Shown piece after piece: positions 1 to 4,487 of a stretch of DNA of 6,947 nucleotides. The notes below the pieces were generated by a model that was given only the letters and a program-made list of their open reading frames with translations, ran no database searches and had not been told where the DNA came from. Within the stretch, counting starts at the first letter, position 1. Every line of letters begins with the position of its first letter. A program made the translations under genes and the position numbers. The stretch comes from Modestobacter sp. (GTDB lineage Bacteria; Actinomycetota; Actinomycetes; Mycobacteriales; Geodermatophilaceae), in NCBI GenBank assembly GCA_025965775.1, contig JAOPWG010000196.1, forward strand, positions 1-6,947, in the 5' to 3' direction.

Positions 1-209
1 CGCTGCTGCTCGACCCACCCAGCGTCATGGGCGTGGAGAGCCTGGGCCTGGAGCAGGTCAACGTGCGGGTGGTGGCCCGGACGCTGCCGGGCAAGCAGTT
101 CGAGGTGGGCCGTGACCTGCGCGCCCGCATCGTCCTCGCCTTCCGGCGCGAGGGCATCAACGTGAGCACGATCGACGAGTCCACCGCCACCAGCGGGGAG
201 GCATTGTGA
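1..209 (+). CDS. Mechanosensitive ion channel, MscS family (C-terminal fragment)
   Basis: This is the 3' end of a gene that begins before the window; the first complete codon is at position 3 and the stop is TGA at 207-209. About 68 residues are visible, with a run reading VMGVESLGLEQVNVRVVART, then a PGKQFEVGRDLR stretch and a REGI near the end. That order (VxGVExLG, a beta strand of VNVRVVxRT type, PGKQxEVxRxLR, then an amphipathic helix ending in REGI) is the usual C-terminal cytoplasmic alpha/beta domain of MscS-family channels. These inner-membrane channels open under membrane tension to release osmolytes. The pore helices lie outside the window, so their integrity cannot be judged. The next gene starts inside this gene's stop codon, so the two are probably co-transcribed and translationally coupled. 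The family call is recognition from memory and is fairly secure; the subfamily is unknown. Confidence 0.82.
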   Translation, partial: LLLDPPSVMGVESLGLEQVNVRVVARTLPGKQFEVGRDLRARIVLAFRREGINVSTIDESTATSGEAL

Positions 210-754
210 GCACGGCACCGGACCGGGACCCCGCCGGGACCGACGACCCGACCGAGGTCCAGCGGGCGACGACCTCCCCGCAGGTCACGACGGCGCCGGC
301 GACCACCCGGCGACGCATCTGGCCCCGCTCGGTGCCCAACCGCATCGGCAAGGCGCGGACGTCCACGGTGGTGCTCGGGGCGCTGTTCGTCATCGCCGGG
401 CTGCTGTACGTCCCGCCGGCGCCCGCCGACACGACGTCCGGTACGTCGTCCGGGACGCCGGCCGGGAAGGTCTCCCCGGTGACCACGCCGGCGGAGACGT
501 CGTCGGCGGCCCCGACCTCGGAGGTCCCGAGCTCTGCCACGTCGGGCCGGGCCAGCACACCGGCCACGACGACGCCGTCGGCAGGGACGACCGTGCCGCG
601 CGACACCGGGTCGAGCCCGGCGACGACGTCCCAGGCCCCGGGTACGACCCCGACCCCGACCCCGGCCCCGGCCCCGACGACGCAGGCGCCGGTGACCACC
701 ACCGGGGCCCCGGCCGCCCCGACGGCGCCGCAATCGGTGGCCCCGGCCAGCTGA
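206..754 (+). CDS. Single-pass membrane protein with Thr/Pro/Ser/Ala-rich tail
   Basis: This is a 182-residue protein of unknown function. The GTG start at 206 overlaps the upstream channel stop (GTGA, 206-209). It is preceded by a good ribosome site, GGGGAGG at 195-201, and both facts fix the start. Residues 1-50 are polar and end in a basic cluster (RRR at 35-37, then R, R and K to residue 51). Residues about 53-70 form one hydrophobic segment (VVLGALFVIAGLLYV). Residues 71-182 are almost entirely Thr, Pro, Ser, Ala and Gly with few charges and no cysteine. The positive-inside rule suggests a cytoplasmic N-terminus and an extracytoplasmic disordered tail that could cross the cell wall or be O-mannosylated. 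Overlap with the MscS gene suggests an accessory role for that channel or a shared response to envelope stress, but no catalytic motif supports a function. Low complexity makes homology assignment unreliable. Confidence 0.8.
   Translation: MSTAPDRDPAGTDDPTEVQRATTSPQVTTAPATTRRRIWPRSVPNRIGKARTSTVVLGALFVIAGLLYVPPAPADTTSGTSSGTPAGKVSPVTTPAETSSAAPTSEVPSSATSGRASTPATTTPSAGTTVPRDTGSSPATTSQAPGTTPTPTPAPAPTTQAPVTTTGAPAAPTAPQSVAPAS
646..675 (+). repeat. Hexanucleotide repeat encoding Thr-Pro/Ala-Pro
   Basis: Five tandem six-base units lie end to end: GACCCC three times (646-663), then GGCCCC twice (664-675). In the reading frame of the tail protein they encode the alternating TPTPTPAPAP stretch near residues 148-157. 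Unit length is a multiple of three, so gain or loss of units changes tail length without a frameshift. This is a plausible site of length variation between strains. Confidence 0.75.
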
Positions 755-768
755 CCGGCGCCGGTCAG
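751..768. terminator. Palindrome spanning two convergent stop codons (possible bidirectional terminator)
   Basis: CTGACCGGCGCCGGTCAG is an 18-bp perfect palindrome. It contains the TGA stop of the plus-strand tail protein (752-754) and the stop of the minus-strand alcohol dehydrogenase (765-767 on the plus strand). As RNA it could fold to a 7-bp stem with a GCGC loop from either direction. No T-run follows on either side, so it is not a classical intrinsic terminator. U-less hairpins have been proposed to terminate transcription in actinobacteria. Location between convergent genes fits a terminator; the function is inferred. Confidence 0.4.
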
Positions 769-1793
769 GCGCCGGTGACCACCGCGATCCCCGGCTCCCG
801 GCCGACGGCGACCAGCGCGGCTCCGGCGTCGGCCAGGTCCAGCTCCTGGGTGACCAGCAGCTCCGGGTGCAGCCGGCCGGCGGCGATGAGGGAGAGCATC
901 GCCGGGTAGTCCGCCGCGGCCATGCCGTGGCTGCCGAGCACGGCCAGCTCGCGGCCGATCACCAGCTCCATCGGGACCTGGGGACGGCCGACCGCCGGCG
1001 GCAGCAGGCCGACCTGCACGTGCCGGCCCCGCGGTCGCAGGCTGCGGATCGAGTTCTCGCAGGTCACCGCGGCACCCAGCGCGTCGAGCGAGACGTGTGC
1101 CCCGCCGCCGGTCAGCCCGGCGACGGCCACCGGCACGTCCCCCGTCCCGTCGACGACGTGCTCGGCACCCATCCGCCGCGCCAGTGCCAGCGCTCCGGGC
1201 GAGACGTCGACGGCGACCACCCGGGCGCCGGACGCGACCGCGACCTGCACCGCGGACAGCCCGACCCCGCCGCAGCCGTGCACGGCCACCCACTCCCCGG
1301 GCCGCACCTGCCCGACGCCGGTGACGGCGCGGAAGGCGGTCGCGAACCGGCAGCCCAGGCTGGCCGCGGTGCTGAACGACATCCCCTCGGGCAGCGCGAC
1401 CAGGTTGACGTCGGCGGCGTCGAGCGCGACGAACTGCGCCAGCGACCCCCAGTGGGTGAACCCGGGTTGCGTCTGGTGCCGGCACACCTGCCCGGCGCCC
1501 TCCCGGCACTGCCCGCAGCGGCCGCACGCGCAGACGAACGGCACGGTCACCCGGTCCCCCACCGACCAGCCGCGCACCTGCGCGCCCACGGCGGCGACGG
1601 TGCCGGCCAGCTCGTGGCCGGGCACGTGCGGCAGGACGACGTCGGGGTCGTGGCCGGACCAGGCGTGCCAGTCGCTGCGGCAGATGCCGCTGGCCCCGAC
1701 GGCGACGACGACACCGTCCGGCGCCGGGGACGGCTCGGGCACCTCCTGGACCGTGAGCGGACCACCGAACTGCTCGAACACCAGGGCGCGCAC
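765..1793 (-). CDS. Zinc-dependent medium-chain alcohol dehydrogenase
   Basis: This 342-residue enzyme belongs to the zinc-containing medium-chain dehydrogenase/reductase family and should oxidise an alcohol (or reduce an aldehyde) with a nicotinamide cofactor in the cytoplasm. The catalytic zinc ligands are visible as C38 (GICRSDWHAW), H60-E61 (VPGHE) and C148 (SLGCRFATAF). Four cysteines at 90, 93, 96 and 104 form the usual structural-zinc lobe. The Rossmann motif GCGGVG is at 173-178. D196 at the end of the next strand suggests NAD rather than NADP. I chose the GTG at 1791-1793 because family similarity begins exactly there (MRALVFEQFGGPL); the frame is open further upstream, but that stretch is Arg/Pro/Ser-rich with no family similarity. 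Length is normal for the family. The ribosome site is mediocre (GGGGG/GGCAGG about 10-17 nt upstream). The CRSDWHAW variant marks a subgroup common in actinobacteria; the substrate cannot be deduced. Confidence 0.92.
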   Translation of the reverse strand: MRALVFEQFGGPLTVQEVPEPSPAPDGVVVAVGASGICRSDWHAWSGHDPDVVLPHVPGHELAGTVAAVGAQVRGWSVGDRVTVPFVCACGRCGQCREGAGQVCRHQTQPGFTHWGSLAQFVALDAADVNLVALPEGMSFSTAASLGCRFATAFRAVTGVGQVRPGEWVAVHGCGGVGLSAVQVAVASGARVVAVDVSPGALALARRMGAEHVVDGTGDVPVAVAGLTGGGAHVSLDALGAAVTCENSIRSLRPRGRHVQVGLLPPAVGRPQVPMELVIGRELAVLGSHGMAAADYPAMLSLIAAGRLHPELLVTQELDLADAGAALVAVGREPGIAVVTGA

Positions 1794-1847
1794 GTCCCAC
1801 AGCCTGCCCCCTGCGGTCAGGGGAGATGACTCGGACCGCCGGCGACC

Positions 1848-1859
1848 GGCACCGGTGCC
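1848..1859. promoter_or_regulatory. 12-bp palindrome, candidate operator
   Basis: GGCACCGGTGCC is a perfect 12-bp palindrome about 55 nt upstream of the dehydrogenase GTG on the minus strand. A symmetrical site in a divergent intergenic region could bind a dimeric regulator. In DNA this GC-rich, such palindromes arise by chance fairly often, so confidence is low. Confidence 0.25.
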
Positions 1860-1955
1860 CGGCTCGCGCTGCGTCGTGGCACGCCGCGGGAGGGGGCAGC
1901 CGGAAGGCGGGGAGCGGTGGACCGTTGTGCGGCGTGCAGCGGAGGGCGAACCTTT

Positions 1956-1970
1956 CGGGCAGAGTGCCCG
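1956..1970. promoter_or_regulatory. Small inverted repeat upstream of the barrel-protein gene
   Basis: CGGGCA, a GAG spacer, then TGCCCG makes a perfect 6-bp inverted repeat ending 30 nt before the ATG at 2001. It could be an operator half-site pair or a small hairpin in the 5' leader. No regulator gene is adjacent. Confidence 0.25.
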
Positions 1971-2000
1971 TGCCGCGGCGCACCGAGGGCGGAGGACGTC

Positions 2001-2282
2001 ATGGCGTATCTGCTGAATCACTTCTGGCCGGGCGGGACCGAAGAGCAGTACCGGGCGATGGTGAAGGTGGTTCACCCGTCGAACGGCCTACCGGAGGGTC
2101 AGACGTACCACGCCGCCGGGCCCACTGACGGCGGCTTCCTGATCACAGCCGTGTGGGACTCCCGGGAGAGCTGCGAACGCTTCGTCCAGGGCACGCTGCT
2201 GGCCAAGTTGCCGGTCGAGGGGGGTTTCGACGGCCAGCCCGAGGAGCGTGCCGCCGAGGTCGTCAACCTCCAGACGAGCTGA
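2001..2282 (+). CDS. Small dimeric alpha/beta-barrel (ABM/Dabb-like) protein
   Basis: This is a 93-residue soluble protein with no signal peptide or membrane segment. I chose the ATG at 2001 because a strong ribosome site (GGAGG, 1991-1995) sits 5 nt before it and family-like sequence starts there (MAYLLNHFWPGGTEEQYRAM). The frame is open upstream to 1917, but that part has no ribosome site and no family character. Layout is typical of small ferredoxin-like barrels that dimerise, as in antibiotic-biosynthesis monooxygenase and stress-responsive A/B barrel proteins: strand 1 (YLLNHFW), helix (EEQYRAMVKVV), a middle strand (GGFLITAVWDS), a second helix beginning SRESCERFVQ, and a C-terminal strand (EVVNLQ). 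Members are often named hypothetical protein in actinobacteria, and many have no known substrate. It faces away from the dehydrogenase and lies 46 nt before the LysE-type gene on the same strand. Coding status is secure; the fold is an inference from pattern. Confidence 0.82.
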   Translation: MAYLLNHFWPGGTEEQYRAMVKVVHPSNGLPEGQTYHAAGPTDGGFLITAVWDSRESCERFVQGTLLAKLPVEGGFDGQPEERAAEVVNLQTS

Positions 2283-2296
2283 GCTCCCTCTCACCC

Positions 2297-2316
2297 TCGC
2301 CGTAAGTCGCCGTAAG
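2297..2316 (+). repeat. Perfect tandem decamer ahead of the LysE-type gene
   Basis: TCGCCGTAAG occurs twice with no spacer (2297-2306 and 2307-2316). The second copy runs straight into GAGG, so its last bases form part of the AAGGAGG ribosome site (2314-2320) of the gene starting at 2329. It looks like a recent tandem duplication; no function is evident. Confidence 0.8.
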
Positions 2317-2328
2317 GAGGCCTGCCCT

Positions 2329-2706
2329 GTGCCAGGCCGGGGCATGGCCCGGACCGGTTACCGGACCTTCCTGGTCTTCGCTGCGGTCCTCGTCCTGGTG
2401 CGGGGACCGGACTTCGCCGTCGTCGTGCGCAACGCGCTGGCCGGCGGGCGCGGCCGGGGCGTCTACCTCGTCTTCCACCTCGCCGTCCTCCCGCAATTCC
2501 TCGTCCCCGGCGCCGGCCTCGGCCTCCTGCTGAGGTACGCGCTCAGCCATGCGGCACTGGGCCTGCTGTACCTGACCGGCCTGACCCTGCTGCTGTCCCG
2601 CGCCCGCCGGCTGCTGTCCCGACGGGCAGCGCGCTGCGGCCTGGACGCCGCCACCGGCGTGGTGCTGCTCGGCTTCGGCGCGCGGCTGGCGCTGGAGCGG
2701 AGCTGA
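2329..2706 (+). CDS. LysE/RhtB-family exporter, internally deleted
   Basis: This 125-residue membrane protein resembles LysE/RhtB amino-acid exporters but is far shorter than the usual ~205 residues. The GTG at 2329 is favoured by a near-ideal ribosome site (AAGGAGG, 2314-2320) 8 nt upstream; the ATG at 2344 is a weaker alternative. Residues 13-44 match the family N-terminus: a hydrophobic helix, GPDF, then RNALAGGRGRG. At about residue 45 (nt 2461) the sequence jumps to VYLVFHLAVLPQF, which in full-length members lies near residue 125, and continues normally through two more hydrophobic segments (about 68-90 and 107-121) to ALERS. The segment holding helices 2 and 3 and the central loop is therefore absent, yet the frame stays open and codon use stays typical. 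The family TPGPD motif also reads VRGPD. I infer a decayed or non-transporting product, although a folded small membrane protein cannot be excluded. Confidence 0.72.
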   Translation: MPGRGMARTGYRTFLVFAAVLVLVRGPDFAVVVRNALAGGRGRGVYLVFHLAVLPQFLVPGAGLGLLLRYALSHAALGLLYLTGLTLLLSRARRLLSRRAARCGLDAATGVVLLGFGARLALERS

Positions 2707-2726
2707 CCGGCGGGTCACCGGGTCAG
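2703..2726. terminator. Inverted repeat at second convergent stop-stop junction
   Basis: CTGACC (2703-2708) and GGTCAG (2721-2726) form a 6-bp inverted repeat with a 12-nt loop. The left arm contains the TGA of the LysE-type gene (2704-2706). The right arm contains, on the minus strand, the TGA that I think ended the DUF167 gene (2723-2725). The same arm sequences flank the convergent junction at 751-768. There is no T-run. A terminator role is inferred from position only. Confidence 0.3.
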
Positions 2727-2988
2727 TCCGACCGCAGCGGGGAGTCCGGCGAGGGGATCCGCGGGCCACCGCCGCCCGGTCCAGCCCGAGCTGGTCGGCC
2801 GTCAGGTCGACCAGCGCCCGGTCGTACTCCACGTTCTGCCCGTCCGCGCCGGCCAGGGCCACGAGCGCGGCCTCGGTGGCCCGGCCGTCCACCGCCCGGG
2901 CGCCGACCCGGACGACCAGGGCCTCGTCGTGGCTGCCGCCGACGGCGGTGCGCCCGGCACCGGGCCGGACCCGGATGGTGATGCGCAC
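2723..2988 (-). pseudogene. DUF167 (YggU/UPF0235) family gene, apparently frameshifted
   Basis: From a GTG at 2986-2988 the minus strand reads MRITIRVRPGAGRTAVGG, followed by SHDEALVVRVGARAVDGRATEAAL. This matches the N-terminal half of the DUF167 family (usually 75-100 residues), conserved small proteins of unknown function. The second half is unusual: where members continue to a GxTSRxK motif, this one reads GADGQNVEYDRALVDLTADQ, then LGLDRAAV, with no such motif. After about 2762 the original frame loses its G/C third-position pattern and stays open without a stop to 2263, antisense through the LysE-type gene. The frame shifted by one base is instead almost all G/C at third positions from about 2770 and stops at 2723-2725. 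I infer a one-base loss (or two-base gain) near 2761-2775, in a run of GGC/GGT repeats, in nature or in sequencing. No ribosome site is seen, so it may be leaderless. The start lies 9 nt from the metY -35-like box, so the two promoters must overlap. Confidence 0.6.
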
Positions 2989-2996
2989 GCAGACGA

Positions 2997-3027
2997 TTGT
3001 GCAGTGCTGTGACCTGCCCCCTAGGAT
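2997..3027 (+). promoter_or_regulatory. Probable promoter of the SAM riboswitch-metYX unit
   Basis: TAGGAT at 3022-3027 is a good actinobacterial -10 hexamer. TTGTGC at 2997-3002 is a moderate -35, with a long 19-bp spacer. Transcription would begin around 3033-3036, exactly where the first strand of riboswitch helix P1 begins (3034). This agreement between independent signals is the main support. Confidence 0.6.
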
Positions 3028-3033
3028 CGTCGG

Positions 3034-3150
3034 CAGCTCACGAGAGGCAGCGACAAGCACCTGGCTGGCTGCCCGGCAACCTCAACTCCGTCTGAGGTGC
3101 TCCAGGGGAAGAGCTGGCCGGACGGCGCCCGCCGCCCGGCAACGACGGAG
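3034..3150 (+). promoter_or_regulatory. SAM-IV riboswitch
   Basis: A structured S-adenosylmethionine aptamer in the metY leader. Helices that can be drawn by eye: P1 CAGCTC 3034-3039 with GAGCTG 3111-3116; P2 GGCAGC 3046-3051 with GCTGCC 3068-3073; P3 CCTCA 3080-3084 with TGAGG 3093-3097; and a hairpin 3117-3126 with 3131-3140 that has a single mismatch. The conserved GGCAACC of the SAM-I/SAM-IV core is at 3075-3081. A first pseudoknot joins the P2 loop GCACC (3057-3061) to GGTGC (3096-3100), sharing two bases with P3. A second joins the P3 loop CTCCGTC (3086-3092) to GACGGAG (3144-3150) with seven perfect pairs. The second pseudoknot, between the P3 loop and a 3' tail, distinguishes SAM-IV from SAM-I and is the strongest evidence. 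SAM-IV is known from actinobacteria upstream of methionine genes, where SAM binding lowers expression. metY follows 43 nt later. Confidence 0.9.
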
Positions 3151-3151
3151 C

Positions 3152-3185
3152 CCTCGCGCCGTGGGTCTCCGCGACCCGAGGAGGT
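3152..3185 (+). promoter_or_regulatory. metY ribosome-binding site with possible sequestering hairpin
   Basis: The strong ribosome site GAGGAGGT (3178-3185) sits 8 nt before the metY ATG. CCTC at 3152-3155, directly after the last pseudoknot strand of the riboswitch, can pair with GAGG at 3178-3181. GGGTC (3163-3167) pairs with GACCC (3173-3177) beneath it. This would bury part of the ribosome site. No T-run terminator is visible between aptamer and gene, so translational control is the likelier mode. The coupling is inferred from complementarity. Confidence 0.45.
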
Positions 3186-3193
3186 ACTGGCGC

Positions 3194-4486
3194 ATGAGCG
3201 AACCCAGCGGCTGGAGCTTCGAGACCCGGCAGATCCACGCCGGCGCGGCCCCCGACCCCACCACCGGGGCCCGCGCCCTGCCGATCTACGCGACGACCAG
3301 CTACCAGTTCCGCGACACCCAGCACGCCGCGGACCTGTTCGCCCTGGCCGAGATGGGCAACATCTACACCCGGATCATGAACCCGACGCAGGACGCGCTC
3401 GAGCAGCGCGTGGCCTCGCTGGAGGGCGGGGTCGCGGCGCTCGCCGTGGCCAGCGGCCAGGCGGCGGAGACGCTGTCGATCCTGAACATCGCCGAGGCCG
3501 GCGCGCACATCGTCGCCTCGGCCTCGCTGTACGGCGGCACCTACAACCTGCTGCACCACTCACTGCCGAAGATGGGCATCCAGGTCTCCTTCGTGGAGGA
3601 CCCCGATGACCCGGAGAACTGGCAGTCGCTGGTCCGGGAGAACACCAAGGCCTTCTACGCCGAGACGATCGGCAACCCGAAGGGCGACGTGCTGGACATC
3701 GCCGCGGTGTCGGAGGCGGCGCACCGCAACGGCGTTCCGCTGATCGTGGACAACACCATCGCCACGCCCTACCTGATCCGCCCGATCGAGCACGGCGCCG
3801 ACGTGGTCGTGCACTCGGCGACCAAGTACCTGGGCGGGCACGGCACCGCCGTCGCCGGGATCATCGTCGACTCGGGCAACTTCGACTGGACCAACGGGAA
3901 GTTCCCCGGTTTCACCACCCCGGACCCGACTTACCACGGCGTGGTCTACGCCGACCTGGGTGCGCCGGCCTACGCCCTCAAGGCCCGGGTGCAGCTGCTG
4001 CGTGACCTCGGCCCGGCCATCTCCCCGTTCAACGCCTGGCTGGTCGTGCAGGGCATCGAGACGCTGTCGCTGCGGCTGGAGCGGCATGTGGCCAATGCCC
4101 AGCGGGTCGCCGAGTGGCTCGAGGCCCGCGACGAGGTGGAGTCGGTGCACTACGCCGGACTGCCGTCCTCGCCGTGGCACACCGCCCAGCAGAAGTACGC
4201 GCCGAAGGGCGCCGGCGCCGTCCTGGCCTTCGAGATCGTCGGTGGCCTCGACGCGGGCAGGCGGTTCGTCGAGGCCCTGCAGCTGCACAGCCACGTGGCC
4301 AACATCGGTGACGTGCGCAGCCTGGTGATCCACCCGGCGTCCACCACGCACTCCCAGCTCACCGTCGAGGAGCAGCTGACCACCGGGGTGACGCCGGGCC
4401 TGGTCCGCCTGGCCGTGGGCCTGGAGGGCATCGACGACATCCTGGCCGACCTGGAGGCCGGCTTCCGGGCCGCCAAGGGCGCCTGA
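3194..4486 (+). CDS. metY: O-acetylhomoserine aminocarboxypropyltransferase (sulfhydrylase)
   Basis: This 430-residue cytoplasmic PLP enzyme of the Cys/Met metabolism family converts O-acetylhomoserine plus sulfide to homocysteine plus acetate, the direct sulfhydrylation route to methionine. The ATG at 3194 is fixed by the ribosome site at 3178-3185 and by the family N-terminus (WSFETRQIHAG). PLP-site features are present: Y58 and R60 in GNIYTRIMNPT, the SGQAA phosphate-binding loop at 87-91, YGGTYNLL at 113-120, D186 in IVDNTIATPYL, and the Schiff-base lysine K211 in SATKYLGGHGT. The C-terminal IHPASTTHSQL segment is intact. Length is normal for MetY (about 430), longer than cystathionine gamma-synthase or MetZ (about 390), which favours the O-acetylhomoserine sulfhydrylase assignment. 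It is the first gene after the SAM-IV riboswitch and is followed after one base by metX, whose product makes its substrate. No defect is seen. Confidence 0.96.
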   Translation: MSEPSGWSFETRQIHAGAAPDPTTGARALPIYATTSYQFRDTQHAADLFALAEMGNIYTRIMNPTQDALEQRVASLEGGVAALAVASGQAAETLSILNIAEAGAHIVASASLYGGTYNLLHHSLPKMGIQVSFVEDPDDPENWQSLVRENTKAFYAETIGNPKGDVLDIAAVSEAAHRNGVPLIVDNTIATPYLIRPIEHGADVVVHSATKYLGGHGTAVAGIIVDSGNFDWTNGKFPGFTTPDPTYHGVVYADLGAPAYALKARVQLLRDLGPAISPFNAWLVVQGIETLSLRLERHVANAQRVAEWLEARDEVESVHYAGLPSSPWHTAQQKYAPKGAGAVLAFEIVGGLDAGRRFVEALQLHSHVANIGDVRSLVIHPASTTHSQLTVEEQLTTGVTPGLVRLAVGLEGIDDILADLEAGFRAAKGA

Positions 4487-4487
4487 G

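Larger units (their letters stand above)
1794..2000. other. Divergent intergenic region without a visible -10 box
   Basis: This 207-bp gap separates the starts of the minus-strand dehydrogenase and the plus-strand small barrel protein and must hold promoters for both unless transcription enters from outside. I find no TA dinucleotide anywhere in it, so no TANNNT -10 element exists on either strand. A TTGTGC hexamer at 1925-1930 resembles a -35 but has no partner. Two short inverted repeats (listed separately) are the only structure seen. No tRNA or small reading frame of coding character was found. Confidence 0.6.

Noticed and set aside
157..1983. A 608-codon minus-strand open frame across the tail protein and dehydrogenase region.
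   Set aside because: Composition is Arg/Gly/Ala-rich without family motifs, and it overlaps genes with clear motifs and ribosome sites in other frames. It is a shadow frame of GC-rich DNA.
867..2016. Long plus-strand open frames antisense to the dehydrogenase.
   Set aside because: They are low-complexity Pro/Arg/Thr/Ala products with no motifs, while the minus strand has all zinc ligands and the Rossmann motif.
1794..2075. A 94-residue N-terminal extension of the dehydrogenase, starting at 2075.
   Set aside because: It would overlap the opposite-strand barrel gene and has no dehydrogenase similarity; the family N-terminus begins at the GTG at 1793.
3034..3150. Classifying the leader as a SAM-I (S-box) riboswitch.
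   Set aside because: The core is shared, but the seven-base P3-loop to 3'-tail pseudoknot and the hairpin after P1 are SAM-IV features.
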